From positions 1 through 37,849 of the forward strand of contig NZ_JASLGE010000013.1 in assembly GCF_030150285.1 (NCBI RefSeq): a DNA stretch of 37,849 nucleotides, written 5' to 3'. The notes beneath the pieces were generated by a model that saw only the letters and a list, made by a program, of their open reading frames with translations, ran no database searches and was not told the origin of the DNA. This document shows positions 1-8,373 of this stretch, in pieces. The stretch comes from Pseudomonas sp. Its GTDB lineage: Bacteria > Pseudomonadota > Gammaproteobacteria > Pseudomonadales > Pseudomonadaceae. The position numbers and the translations under genes were made by a program. How positions within the stretch are numbered: position 1 is the stretch's first letter; every line of letters begins with the position of its first letter.

Positions 1-70
1 GCAGATCAACGATCTTGCCTTTGCCCTCATCACCCCATTGGGTGCCCAGGACTACGACATTCTTACCCAT
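1..70 (-). CDS. purA: Adenylosuccinate synthetase PurA, 5' end only (partial)
   Basis: Only the first 23 codons are in the window; the gene runs off the left edge. The visible peptide [19 protein letters not shown] matches the invariant N-terminus of PurA, including the GTP-binding P-loop GDEGKGK. The enzyme joins IMP and aspartate using GTP in the first committed step of AMP synthesis, in the cytoplasm. The ATG at 70 is preceded by GAGGAC about 9 nt upstream. It lies downstream of hisZ on the same strand with 54 nt between them. In pseudomonads hisZ directly precedes purA, so the identification is firm despite the short fragment. Confidence 0.93.
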
Positions 71-99
71 AACACTTGTCCTCATTCGCGCAAACTTGG

Positions 100-117
100 T
101 GCCGGCAGCCGCCGGCA
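100..117. other. Hairpin between hisZ and purA
   Basis: A perfect 7-bp inverted repeat (TGCCGGC, 4-nt loop AGCC, GCCGGCA) lies in the 54-nt gap between hisZ and purA. There is no T run after it on either strand, so it is not a clear intrinsic terminator. It could be a processing or mRNA-stability hairpin in a hisZ-purA transcript. Confidence 0.4.
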
Positions 118-124
118 GGAAAAC

Positions 125-1312
125 TCAAGAAGCCAGCGGCACTACTTGCCACAAGCCGTTCTGCAGAATCAATTGGCGGTCGCAGTCAGCCTCTTGGGCC
201 CCGGCCAGCTGCTGCCCAGGCAATGCCTGAACCACACGCTGACCTTCACTGCGAAGCTGGCAAACCTGCTGCCAGAGTGCCGCATCTGTGCTGTCAGGCA
301 TCCAGATACCGCCAGACGGTAGCTCGACTTCAGCACGCCCCAGGGTCACCAGGGTTTTCAAATCCGTTGAAAAGCCAGTCGCCGGCCGGGCACGCCCGAA
401 AACAGCACCGATATCGTCATACCGACCGCCCTGAGCGATGGAATCCCCAACGCCCGGTACAAAAACCGCAAACACCACACCTGTGTGGTAGTGATACCCA
501 CGCAACTCACCCAGGTCAAAATACAGCGGCAACTGCGGGAAACGCACAGACAACTGCGCAGCAATTGCCAGCAGGTCGTCCAGAGCGGCCAGCACCGGGG
601 CCGGAGCCTTGGCCAGACGCTCACGCGCAGCAACCAGAACGTCGTGGCCACCACACAAATCAACCAAGGCCTGCAGCATGCCCGCCAAATCAGCCGGCAA
701 ACCTTCGGTCAAGGCCGTTACTTCGTCGATCGCCTTGCGTTGCAGGGCGTCGAACAATTGTTGTTCCACTTCAACCGACAGGTTAGCCGCACGGGCCAAC
801 CCACGGTAAATGCCCACATGCCCGAGGTCCATGTGAACATCCGGTACATCAGCCAATTGCAGCATCGCCAACATCAGGCTAATGACTTCAACGTCGCTGC
901 TCGGGCTGGCATCGCCATACAACTCGGCACCCAGCTGAATCGGGCTACGCGAGGATGACAGTGCCCGTGGCTGAGCATGCAGCACGCTGCCGGCATAGCA
1001 CAAACGGCTCGGCCCTTCACGGCGCAAGGTATGTGCGTCAATACGCGCCACTTGCGGCGTGATGTCGGCACGAAAACCCATCTGACGACCCGTCTTCGGG
1101 TCAATCACCTTGAAGGTCCGCAGGTCGAGATCCTGGCCAGCCCCGGTCAACAGGGATTCCAGGTATTCGATATGCGGGGTGACGACGAACTCATAGCCCC
1201 AGCTCTGGAACAGATCCAACACCTGACGCCGCGCCACTTCAATACGAGCAGCTTCAGGTGGAAGTACTTCTTCGATGCCATCTGGCAAGAGCCAGCGGTC
1301 TACCGTTGCCAT
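125..1312 (-). CDS. hisZ: ATP phosphoribosyltransferase regulatory subunit HisZ
   Basis: HisZ is a catalytically inactive paralogue of histidyl-tRNA synthetase that binds the short form of HisG to make active ATP phosphoribosyltransferase, the first enzyme of histidine synthesis. The 395-residue product starts MATVDRWLLPDGIEEVLP and shows class-II synthetase core segments (RADITPQVARID near residue 95, then GRYDDIGAVFGRARPATGFS near 320). It lacks the anticodon-binding domain of HisS, as expected for HisZ. The frame is open further upstream to 1474, but that extension is low-complexity, unlike HisZ, and would overlap a terminator-like hairpin. The ATG at 1312 has an AGGGGA about 10 nt upstream. 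The gene stands next to purA, away from other his genes, which is the usual pseudomonad arrangement. Confidence 0.95.
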   Translation of the reverse strand: MATVDRWLLPDGIEEVLPPEAARIEVARRQVLDLFQSWGYEFVVTPHIEYLESLLTGAGQDLDLRTFKVIDPKTGRQMGFRADITPQVARIDAHTLRREGPSRLCYAGSVLHAQPRALSSSRSPIQLGAELYGDASPSSDVEVISLMLAMLQLADVPDVHMDLGHVGIYRGLARAANLSVEVEQQLFDALQRKAIDEVTALTEGLPADLAGMLQALVDLCGGHDVLVAARERLAKAPAPVLAALDDLLAIAAQLSVRFPQLPLYFDLGELRGYHYHTGVVFAVFVPGVGDSIAQGGRYDDIGAVFGRARPATGFSTDLKTLVTLGRAEVELPSGGIWMPDSTDAALWQQVCQLRSEGQRVVQALPGQQLAGAQEADCDRQLILQNGLWQVVPLAS

Positions 1313-1399
1313 TACGCCATTCCCCTGTGATCCGGGCGGCCAGCCAGCAGGCGAGCCTTGAGTAAAGCAGAACGTGGCTGCGTCTTGAGCGCGCACAGC

Positions 1400-1421
1400 A
1401 AAAAAGCCTGAATGACAGGCT
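1400..1421 (-). terminator. Intrinsic terminator-like hairpin upstream of hisZ
   Basis: Read on the minus strand, AGCCTG and CAGGCT form a 6-bp stem with a 5-nt loop, followed at once by six T residues (1400-1405). This is the second of two terminator-like structures in tandem after hflC. It sits about 90 nt before the hisZ start, so it either backs up the first terminator or acts in the hisZ leader. Confidence 0.6.
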
Positions 1422-1486
1422 CGCACATTCCTCGAAAAATCTGCCGACGCTGTAACAGCCGTTCGGTCAATCAAACATGCAGACGC

Positions 1487-1510
1487 AAAAAAGCCGGGAA
1501 TTTCCCGGCT
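1487..1510 (-). terminator. Rho-independent terminator after hflC
   Basis: On the minus strand a GC-rich stem (GCCGGG paired with CCCGGC, short AT-rich loop) is followed by TTTTTTG. It lies about 145 nt past the hflC stop codon and most likely ends the hfq-hflX-hflK-hflC transcript. Confidence 0.8.
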
Positions 1511-1574
1511 GCCGCATCATACACTCGTTTTCTAAAAGGATCACCCCGCCAGGCCATTTGCCTGCCAGGCGGAG

Positions 1575-1652
1575 TGAACGCACATGATGCTTTTTGCTGT
1601 AGAAGCGCGCGCTCATCGATCAAAAAAATCGCGAGCACGCCCACTCCTACAC
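1575..1652. repeat. Degenerate copy of the Pseudomonas intergenic inverted repeat
   Basis: The segment contains CTGTAGAAGCGCGCGCTC and, further on, ATCGCGAGCACGCCCACTCCTACA. This is a decayed version of the GTAGGAGCGAGC ... GCTCGCTCCTAC element that is intact at 15436-15498. The rest of the 342-nt gap between hflC and hisZ holds the two terminators and nothing else that I recognise as a gene. Confidence 0.5.
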
Positions 1653-1654
1653 GT

Positions 1655-2527
1655 TTACTGCGGCTTGGATTTTTCCAGGTAGCGGAAGAAATCACTGCTT
1701 GGATCCAATACCAGTACGTCGCTCTTGTTCGCAAAGCTTTCGCGGTAAGCGCGCAGGCTGCGATAGAACTTGTAGAACTCCTGGTCCTGGCCATAAGCCT
1801 TGGAGTAAATCGCTGCGGCCTGGGCATCACCATCACCGCGTGCTTCTTCAGACTGACGATACGCTTCAGCCAACAGAACACGACGTTGACGGTCGGCGTC
1901 GGCACGGATGCCTTCAGCCAGCTCGTTACCCTTGGCCCGATGCTCGCGTGCTTCACGCTCACGCTCGGTGCTCATACGTTCGAAAACGCTGCGGTTTACT
2001 TCTTTAGGCAGGTCGATGGCCTTGACGCGAACGTCGACCACTTCAATGCCCAGCTCTTTTTCAGCCATTTTGTTCAGCGATGCGGTGATATCAGCCATCA
2101 ACGCATCACGCTCACCCGATACCACTTCGTGCAGGGTGCGCTTACCGAACTGGTCACGCAGGCCAGATTCCAGACGACGCGACAGACGCTCGTCGGCAAT
2201 CTGCTTCATACCGGAGGTAGCGGTGTAGAAGCGCTCGGCATCTTTCACGCGCCACTTGGCGAAGGCATCAACCATTACGGCTTTCTTTTCCAGCGTCAGG
2301 AAACGCTGCGTCGGTGCATCCAGCGTCATCAGGCGGGCGTCAAACTTGCGCACCTGGTTAACGTAAGGAATCTTCACATGCAGGCCTGGCTGGACGTCGG
2401 CCTGAACCACACGACCAAAGCGCAGCAGAACAGCACGTTCCGTTTGCGAGACGATATAGAAGCTGTTCCAGGCAACGATACCTATGACAACGGCGACAAT
2501 AAGGGCGATCAGCGATTTATTGCTCAT
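1655..2527 (-). CDS. hflC: Protease modulator HflC (SPFH/prohibitin family)
   Basis: HflC forms, with HflK, a large membrane assembly that surrounds the FtsH protease and controls its access to membrane substrates. The 290-residue product has an N-terminal membrane anchor (residues 5-25, LIALIVAVVIGIVAWNSFYI), an SPFH domain beginning with the ERAVLLRFG motif, and a charged, coiled-coil-prone C-terminal half rich in Glu, Arg and Ala. The bulk lies on the periplasmic side in the family. The start ATG shares one base with the hflK stop codon (TGATG), which implies translational coupling and supports the 1:1 pairing. A strong terminator follows about 145 nt downstream. Confidence 0.96.
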   Translation of the reverse strand: MSNKSLIALIVAVVIGIVAWNSFYIVSQTERAVLLRFGRVVQADVQPGLHVKIPYVNQVRKFDARLMTLDAPTQRFLTLEKKAVMVDAFAKWRVKDAERFYTATSGMKQIADERLSRRLESGLRDQFGKRTLHEVVSGERDALMADITASLNKMAEKELGIEVVDVRVKAIDLPKEVNRSVFERMSTEREREAREHRAKGNELAEGIRADADRQRRVLLAEAYRQSEEARGDGDAQAAAIYSKAYGQDQEFYKFYRSLRAYRESFANKSDVLVLDPSSDFFRYLEKSKPQ

Positions 2528-3714
2528 CAGCGACTCTCCCTGGTGCGCGGCTGTGGCGGCAGTTCCGTGCTGCTGTGCGAACCAGCAGAATTATTGCTCG
2601 CCGCGGCGGCTGAACCCGTTGCCGGGGCGCTGCCATTACGGCCTTCGATCATTTTGTCCAATGGCAAATACAGCAAGTTGTTCTGGCCGTTCTTGTTCCC
2701 GGTCACGAGTACTTTGCTGGTATTGCTGAAGACATCCTGCATGGTGTCCAGATACAGACGGTCACGCGTTACCTCAGGTGCCTTGCGGTACTCGGCCACC
2801 AATTTGGTAAAGCGGTCTGCTTCACCCTTGGCGCGAGAAACCACTTCGTCACGGTAACCATTGGCATCTTCGATGATGCGCTGGGCCTGACCACGGGCTT
2901 CAGGTACAACGCCATTGGCGTAGCTTTCTGCCTGGTTGCGGGCACGCTGCTCGTCTTCACGCGCACGGATCACGTCATCAAAGGCTTCCTGCACTTCACG
3001 CGGTGCCGCTGCGTTCTGTACGTTGACCTGAGTCACGGTGATACCGGTTTTGTACGTGTCGAGGAAACGCTGCAGGCGATCCTTGATCTCGATTGCCATC
3101 TGCTCACGGCCTTCGGTCAATACCTTGTCCATCGACGTGGAGCCCACGACGTGACGCAAGGCGCTGTCGGTGGCCTGTTGCAGGCTGACTTCCGGTTGAT
3201 CAACGTTCAGCACGAAGTCGCGCAGGTTGCTGATTTTGTACTGCACGGTCAGCGGCACTTCGACGATGTTTTCGTCTTCAGTGAGCATCTGGCCCTGCTT
3301 GGTGTACGCACGCTCACGCGTCACGTTTTCCTGGTACTTCTTGTCGAAGGGCGGCAGGTAAAGGTTCAACCCCGGGCCCACGGTGTCGTTGTATTTGCCC
3401 AGACGCAGCACGACAGCCTGCTCCTGTTCATCGACAACATAAACCGCGCTGTACAGCCAGACAGCCGCCAATACGACCAGAACAATGCCGAGCAGGCCAA
3501 AACCCGCTGCCTTGCCATTCTGACCGCCGCCGCCATCACCGCCGCTACCGCCGGTGCGTTTTTTTCCACTACCGAACAACCCATTCAGGCTTTCCTGCAG
3601 CTTACGGAAGGCCTCGTCGAGATCAGGTGGTCCCTTGCGGTCGCCATTTTTAGGACGTTTTCCACCCCAGGGATCTTGATTATTCGAGTTGCCACCCGGC
3701 TCATTCCAAGCCAT
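2527..3714 (-). CDS. hflK: FtsH protease activity modulator HflK
   Basis: HflK is the partner of HflC in the FtsH-regulating complex. The 395-residue product begins MAWNEPGGNSNNQDPWGG, the characteristic Gly/Asn-rich cytoplasmic N-terminus. A glycine-rich stretch (about residues 60-80) comes next, then one membrane segment (about 85-105, LLGIVLVVLAAVWLYSAVYVV) and the SPFH domain starting EQAVVLRLGKYNDTVGPGLN. The tail is Ser/Ala/Asn-rich. The frame is open to 3750, but the ATG at 3714 has GGAGAG 7 nt upstream and gives the family N-terminus. The gene follows hflX after about 96 nt and runs into hflC with a one-base overlap. Confidence 0.96.
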   Translation of the reverse strand: MAWNEPGGNSNNQDPWGGKRPKNGDRKGPPDLDEAFRKLQESLNGLFGSGKKRTGGSGGDGGGGQNGKAAGFGLLGIVLVVLAAVWLYSAVYVVDEQEQAVVLRLGKYNDTVGPGLNLYLPPFDKKYQENVTRERAYTKQGQMLTEDENIVEVPLTVQYKISNLRDFVLNVDQPEVSLQQATDSALRHVVGSTSMDKVLTEGREQMAIEIKDRLQRFLDTYKTGITVTQVNVQNAAAPREVQEAFDDVIRAREDEQRARNQAESYANGVVPEARGQAQRIIEDANGYRDEVVSRAKGEADRFTKLVAEYRKAPEVTRDRLYLDTMQDVFSNTSKVLVTGNKNGQNNLLYLPLDKMIEGRNGSAPATGSAAAASNNSAGSHSSTELPPQPRTRESR

Positions 3715-3810
3715 AGCGCTCTCCATCTGATAAAGCAAAGACGCGCCCACGGCGCGCCAACCAATGCTACAGAATGCCTACCACAGCGGCACAGCCGCTT
3801 TGCCAAGCTT

Positions 3811-5112
3811 TTATTGCAAAGTGTGTTCTTCGATGAAGGCTGCAGGTTCCATCCCTTCACGGCTGACCAAGCGGTTTAGCTCGGTTCGCGGCAGGCGTAC
3901 ATCCAGCAGACTAGCCCCTTCATCGTCATGTGCTTCTTTTTGTACCACGCCCAGTTCGAAGAACTGCGCACGCAGTCGAGCAAAACGTTGCTCCAGGCGC
4001 AAGGTGCCCACGAACAAATCACTGCCCAGCAACTCGGCAATGGCTTGCTCAAGCAACTCCAGCCCTAGCCCATCACGCGCCGACAACCAGACCCGCTGCG
4101 GCTTGCCATCGGCATCGCGCTGGATCTGCGGCTCGACCCCTTCAAGCAAATCGATTTTGTTGTAGACCTCGAGGATCGGCAAGTCCTGGGCACCAATCTC
4201 ACCCAGCACGACCATCACCTGCTCGATTTGCTGCAGGCGCTCAGGCTCGTGTGCATCGATCACATGCAACAACAAATCCGAGTTGCTCGACTCTTCGAGC
4301 GTAGACCGGAAAGCTTCAACCAGCTTGTGCGGAAGATGGCGAATAAAGCCCACCGTGTCAGCCAGCACAATAGGCCCCAGGTCACCCAAGTCAAGCCGGC
4401 GCAAGGTAGGGTCGAGCGTAGCAAACAGCTGGTCGGCCGCGAACACGTCAGAGCCGGTCACCGCGTTGAACAACGTGGATTTACCCGCGTTGGTATAGCC
4501 CACCAACGACACCGTAGGAATGTCGGCGCGCTGGCGCCCTCTACGGGACTGCTCGCGTTGACTGCGGACTTTTTTCAGGCGGGCCTTGATCTGGCTCATG
4601 CGCACACGCAACAGGCGCCGGTCTGTTTCGAGCTGCGTTTCACCCGGGCCGCGGCTGCCGAGGCCGCCACCCTGACGCTCAAGGTGAGTCCAGCCACGCA
4701 CAAGGCGCGTGCTCATGTGGTCAAGCTGGGCCAGTTCGACCTGCAACTTACCTTCATGGGTACGGGCGCGTTGGGCAAAAATGTCGAGAATCAGCCCGGT
4801 ACGGTCCAGTACGCGACACTCGAAAACACGTTCGAGGTTACGCTCCTGGCTGGGCGTGAGGACGTGATTGAAAATCACAATATCGACCTTCTCGGCCTTG
4901 ACCAGGTCGCGTAACTCCTCGACCTTGCCACTGCCAATCAGGAACTTGGCCGATGGCCGATGACGCGGCACGTTGAAAAACGCGACGGTCTCGGCGCCGG
5001 CCGATACAGCTAACTCCTGGAACTCCTGCGGATCTTCGCGCGCCTCAGGGTCCTGATCTTCCAAGTGAACGAGTATTGCCCGCTCACCACCACCGTGGCG
5101 CTCAAAGAACAA
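3811..5112 (-). CDS. hflX: GTPase HflX
   Basis: HflX is a ribosome-binding GTPase that splits stalled ribosomes, for example after heat stress. The 433-residue product has the N-terminal HflX domain with a glycine-rich segment (GGGLGSRGPGETQLETDRR, about 148-166). The G domain follows, with G1 GYTNAGKST at 205-213, a DTVGF switch-II motif and NKID. The start codon is TTG at 5112, giving MFFERHGGGERAILVHLE; an AGGAG lies 6 nt upstream, right behind the hfq stop codon, and no better ATG is in frame nearby. The 12-nt gap to hfq indicates one hfq-hflX transcript, the arrangement also known from enterobacteria. Confidence 0.96.
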   Translation of the reverse strand: MFFERHGGGERAILVHLEDQDPEAREDPQEFQELAVSAGAETVAFFNVPRHRPSAKFLIGSGKVEELRDLVKAEKVDIVIFNHVLTPSQERNLERVFECRVLDRTGLILDIFAQRARTHEGKLQVELAQLDHMSTRLVRGWTHLERQGGGLGSRGPGETQLETDRRLLRVRMSQIKARLKKVRSQREQSRRGRQRADIPTVSLVGYTNAGKSTLFNAVTGSDVFAADQLFATLDPTLRRLDLGDLGPIVLADTVGFIRHLPHKLVEAFRSTLEESSNSDLLLHVIDAHEPERLQQIEQVMVVLGEIGAQDLPILEVYNKIDLLEGVEPQIQRDADGKPQRVWLSARDGLGLELLEQAIAELLGSDLFVGTLRLEQRFARLRAQFFELGVVQKEAHDDEGASLLDVRLPRTELNRLVSREGMEPAAFIEEHTLQ

Positions 5113-5124
5113 AGGAGACTCCTA

Positions 5125-5385
5125 TCAAGCGTTACCTGGTTCAGCGTCTGCCAGATCGGTTTCGGCTGCGCTAGGCAAACGAATTGGACGGACAGGAACA
5201 ACTGTCGAGATAGCGTGTTTGTAAACCATTTGGCTTACGGTGTTTTTCAGCAGAATAACGAACTGATCGAAGGATTCGATGGTTCCCTGCAGCTTGATTC
5301 CGTTGACCAAGTAGATGGAAACGCCGACCTTCTCTTTACGCAATGTATTCAAGTAAGGGTCTTGTAGCGAATGCCCTTTTGACAT
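5125..5385 (-). CDS. hfq: RNA chaperone Hfq
   Basis: Hfq is the hexameric Sm-like protein that pairs small RNAs with target mRNAs and, in pseudomonads, also works with Crc in catabolite repression by binding A-rich sites. The 86-residue product MSKGHSLQDPYLNTLRKEK carries Sm1 (about 15-45) and Sm2 with the signature YKHAIST, followed by a short acidic tail (ETDLADAEPGNA), as in other pseudomonads. The ATG at 5385 has AGGAG 8 nt upstream; a GTG three codons earlier overlaps that ribosome site and is rejected. The gene sits between miaA (91 nt upstream) and hflX (12 nt downstream). The 5386-5476 gap is AT-rich and may hold a promoter of its own. Confidence 0.98.
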   Translation of the reverse strand: MSKGHSLQDPYLNTLRKEKVGVSIYLVNGIKLQGTIESFDQFVILLKNTVSQMVYKHAISTVVPVRPIRLPSAAETDLADAEPGNA

Positions 5386-5476
5386 ATGCCGCACTCCTGT
5401 AAGGATAAAAAATAGAAACTAAATTAGATGGCTGATGACGCCATACCCACTAGGATAGACGGCAATTTCCTAAGAC

Positions 5477-6457
5477 TCAGCTCAATATGGAGACCGATTC
5501 CAGGTATTTCAAGGCTCGTGGCAGATTGCCGCAGTCCAGACTGTCCAGCCACTGTAGATTGTCCCAACTGCGTAACCAGGTGAACTGACGCTTGGCCAAC
5601 TGGCGCGTAGCAATGATGCCGCGCTCCTGCATCTCAGCCGCTGTCAGCTTGCCGTCCAGGTAATCCCAGACCTGTCGATAACCCACAGCACGTATAGACG
5701 GCAACCCTGAATGCAAGTCACGTCTATTACGCAGGGCTAAGACCTCATCAATGAATCCCTGTTCCAGCATTTGCCCGAATCTTTGTGCAATTCGTTCATG
5801 CAGCACCTGACGGTTCGCCGGGGCGATGGCCAGGTGCGCGACAGTATAGGGCAATTGGCTTCGGCCCGAAGCCGCTGCTTTAGTAGATTGCTCAGATTGT
5901 TTGTGACGATGGGCGGTCATGGTCATGCCGCTCACCCGATACACCTCAAGCGCCCGCGTCAGACGCTGTGGGTCGTTGGGGTGAATGCGCGCCGCCGACT
6001 CCGGGTCGATAGCGGCCAACTGGTCGTGCAGGGCTTGCCAGCCAAGGCGTTCGGCCTCTTCCTCCAGTTGGGCGCGCACGTCCGGGTCGGCGGCCGGCAT
6101 GTCGGCCAGGCCATCAATCAGCGCCTTGTAATACAACATGGTGCCGCCCACCAGCAGCGGCGTCTTGCCGCGCGCGGTGATCTCGGCCATGGCCTTGAGC
6201 GCATCCGCCCGGAAGTCGGCAGCCGAATAACTCTCGGCCGGGTCCAGAATATCGATCAGTTGATGCGGGTGCCGGGCCAGAGTCTCTTTGTCGGGCTTGG
6301 CGGTGCCGATGTCCATACCGCGATAGACCAAGGCTGAATCGACACTGATGAGCTCACACGGCAAGACCTTGCTCAGCTCAATAGCCAGGTCGGTTTTACC
6401 GGCTGCGGTCGGCCCCATCAAAAAGATTGCCGGGGGTAAAGCATTGGAACCTGTCAT
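5477..6457 (-). CDS. miaA: tRNA dimethylallyltransferase MiaA
   Basis: MiaA transfers a dimethylallyl group to N6 of A37 in tRNAs reading UNN codons (the i6A step before MiaB). The 326-residue product has the P-loop GPTAAGKT at 15-22, the DSALVYRGMDIGTAKP tRNA/substrate segment, and the VGGTMLYYKAL motif, all typical. The frame stays open to 6532, but the ATG at 6457 shares its A with the mutL stop codon (TGATG), so mutL and miaA are translationally coupled. It is the last gene of the overlapping chain nnrD-tsaE-amiB-mutL-miaA and precedes hfq. Confidence 0.97.
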   Translation of the reverse strand: MTGSNALPPAIFLMGPTAAGKTDLAIELSKVLPCELISVDSALVYRGMDIGTAKPDKETLARHPHQLIDILDPAESYSAADFRADALKAMAEITARGKTPLLVGGTMLYYKALIDGLADMPAADPDVRAQLEEEAERLGWQALHDQLAAIDPESAARIHPNDPQRLTRALEVYRVSGMTMTAHRHKQSEQSTKAAASGRSQLPYTVAHLAIAPANRQVLHERIAQRFGQMLEQGFIDEVLALRNRRDLHSGLPSIRAVGYRQVWDYLDGKLTAAEMQERGIIATRQLAKRQFTWLRSWDNLQWLDSLDCGNLPRALKYLESVSILS

Positions 6458-8373
6458 CAGCGACCGCGCAAAAAGAGTTTGTCCAAGTCGTCCAGGCCCA
6501 TTTGGGTCCAGGTCGGGCGACCATGATTGCATTGACCGCTGCGCTCGGTATTTTCCATGTCGCGCAGCAAGCCGTTCATTTCCGGGATCGCCAGACGACG
6601 GTTGGCCCGGATTGCGCCATGACAGGCCATGGTGCCAAGCAATTCGTTGAGGTGGGCCTGAATCCGGTCACTGGTGCCATATTCCATCAAGTCAGCCAGC
6701 ACGTCGTGCACCAGACGCTGGGCTTCAGCCTGTTTGAGCAAGGCCGGGATTTGGCGAATGGCCAGGGTTTCCGGCCCAAGGCGCTGCAGCTCAAAGCCCA
6801 GGCGGCGAAACCAGTCGGCGTGTTCTTCGGCACAATCCGCTTCACGCTGACTGACGGCGATGGATTCGGGCACCAGCAGCGGCTGACCACTGAGGCCTTC
6901 ACTGGCCATGGCGATTTTCAAGCGTTCATACATGATGCGTTCATGGGCCGCGTGCATATCCACCAGCACCAACCCTTGAGCGTTTTCCGCGAGGATATAA
7001 ATGCCTTTAAGCTGCGCCAGCGCAAAGCCCAGCGGAGGAATATCACCCTGCCCGTCCGGCAGCGGCGCGGCACCGGCCTCGGGCAAAGGCGCAAAAAAAG
7101 CCTGATAGGCGTTTCGGGCCTCGGCCGTCGAGACGGAGGGGGTCGAAGACGGCGGGCGGTACTGGGCCTGATAACCCGCGCCAGCCCCTGAGCCCGGCAC
7201 ATGTGCAGCAGGCGCGGCTTGCGGCTGTTCCAACACGTGAGCCGCCAGACGCATTTCGCCCTGAGGGCCAAACTCGCCGGCATCCAGCCCCGTAGGGCGC
7301 TCTGCCCCCGGCATCGGCGCAGGCGCGGCCAGTTGGTCTTCAGGGCGCACATCGCCCAGGGCGCGATGCAAGGTGCCGTACAAAAAGTCGTGCACCATGC
7401 GCCCGTCCCGGAACCGCACTTCGTGTTTGGTCGGGTGTACGTTGACGTCGACCACTGCCGGGTCCACCTCAAAAAACAGTACAAACGTGGGGTGACGGCC
7501 GTTAAACAGCACATCGCGGTACGCCTGGCGCACGGCGTGAGCCACCAGTTTGTCGCGCACCGCCCGGCCATTCACATAGAAATACTGCAAATCGGCCTGG
7601 CTGCGCGAAAACGTCGGCAAACCGACCCAGCCCCACAGGTGCAGGCCGTTGCGTTCCACTTCAATCGGCAGTGCCTGCTCCAGAAACGCCGAGCCACACA
7701 CTGCCGCCACACGCCGGGCACGGGCGGTGTCGTCACGCGCCTCATGCAGGTTGAGGATGGACTTGCCGTTGTGGCGCAAGTTGAACGCCACATCAAAGCG
7801 CGCCAGCGCCAGGCGCTTGATCACTTCTTGCAGGTGATCGAATTCGGTTTTTTCGGTTTTAAGGAATTTGCGCCGCGCCGGCGTGTTGAAAAACAGGTCG
7901 CGCACTTCAACCGAGGTGCCCACTGGATGCGCCGCTGGCTGAACCCGCGGGGCCATGTCACGACCCTCCGTTTCGACCTGCCAGGCCTGATCCGCCCCCC
8001 GGGTGCGTGACGTCAGGGTCAACCGGGCCACGGAACTGATCGAAGCCAGGGCCTCGCCGCGAAACCCCAGGCTCATCACCCGCTCAAGGTCTTCCAGGTC
8101 GCGAATTTTACTGGTGGCGTGACGCGCCAGCGCCAACGGCAAGTCGTCACTGGAAATACCACTGCCGTCGTCACGCACCCGCAGCAGCTTGATCCCGGCC
8201 TGCTCCACGTCCACGTCAATGCGCTTGGCACCCGAGTCGAGGCTGTTTTCCAGTAGCTCTTTAATCACCGAGGCCGGCCGTTCAACCACCTCGCCTGCTG
8301 CAATCTGGTTAGCCAGGCGCGGGCTGAGCAGTTCAATGCGCGCGCTGTTGCTCAGGCTCTCGTCGCTCATCAT
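6457..8373 (-). CDS. mutL: DNA mismatch repair protein MutL
   Basis: MutL couples mismatch recognition by MutS to strand incision. The 638-residue product has an N-terminal GHKL ATPase with the Asn-containing motif ELLENSLDSGA, DDGSGI and GFRGEAL. A transducer domain follows, then a proline/alanine-rich linker (about 340-430) and a C-terminal dimerisation domain. The C-terminus carries DMHAAHERIMYE (472-483), fitting the D[QM]HA-x2-E-x4-E endonuclease motif, plus ACHGAIRA and CNHGRP metal-site motifs. The protein should therefore be a nicking MutL, as expected in a genus without MutH. Two ATGs (8373, 8370) overlap the amiB stop by 4 or 1 nt; I chose the first. Confidence 0.97.
   Translation of the reverse strand: MMSDESLSNSARIELLSPRLANQIAAGEVVERPASVIKELLENSLDSGAKRIDVDVEQAGIKLLRVRDDGSGISSDDLPLALARHATSKIRDLEDLERVMSLGFRGEALASISSVARLTLTSRTRGADQAWQVETEGRDMAPRVQPAAHPVGTSVEVRDLFFNTPARRKFLKTEKTEFDHLQEVIKRLALARFDVAFNLRHNGKSILNLHEARDDTARARRVAAVCGSAFLEQALPIEVERNGLHLWGWVGLPTFSRSQADLQYFYVNGRAVRDKLVAHAVRQAYRDVLFNGRHPTFVLFFEVDPAVVDVNVHPTKHEVRFRDGRMVHDFLYGTLHRALGDVRPEDQLAAPAPMPGAERPTGLDAGEFGPQGEMRLAAHVLEQPQAAPAAHVPGSGAGAGYQAQYRPPSSTPSVSTAEARNAYQAFFAPLPEAGAAPLPDGQGDIPPLGFALAQLKGIYILAENAQGLVLVDMHAAHERIMYERLKIAMASEGLSGQPLLVPESIAVSQREADCAEEHADWFRRLGFELQRLGPETLAIRQIPALLKQAEAQRLVHDVLADLMEYGTSDRIQAHLNELLGTMACHGAIRANRRLAIPEMNGLLRDMENTERSGQCNHGRPTWTQMGLDDLDKLFLRGR

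Noticed and set aside
1412..2857. Long open frame on the plus strand opposite hflC and hflK (481 codons).
   Set aside because: It is the antisense shadow of two well-conserved genes, has no family-like sequence and no convincing ribosome site.
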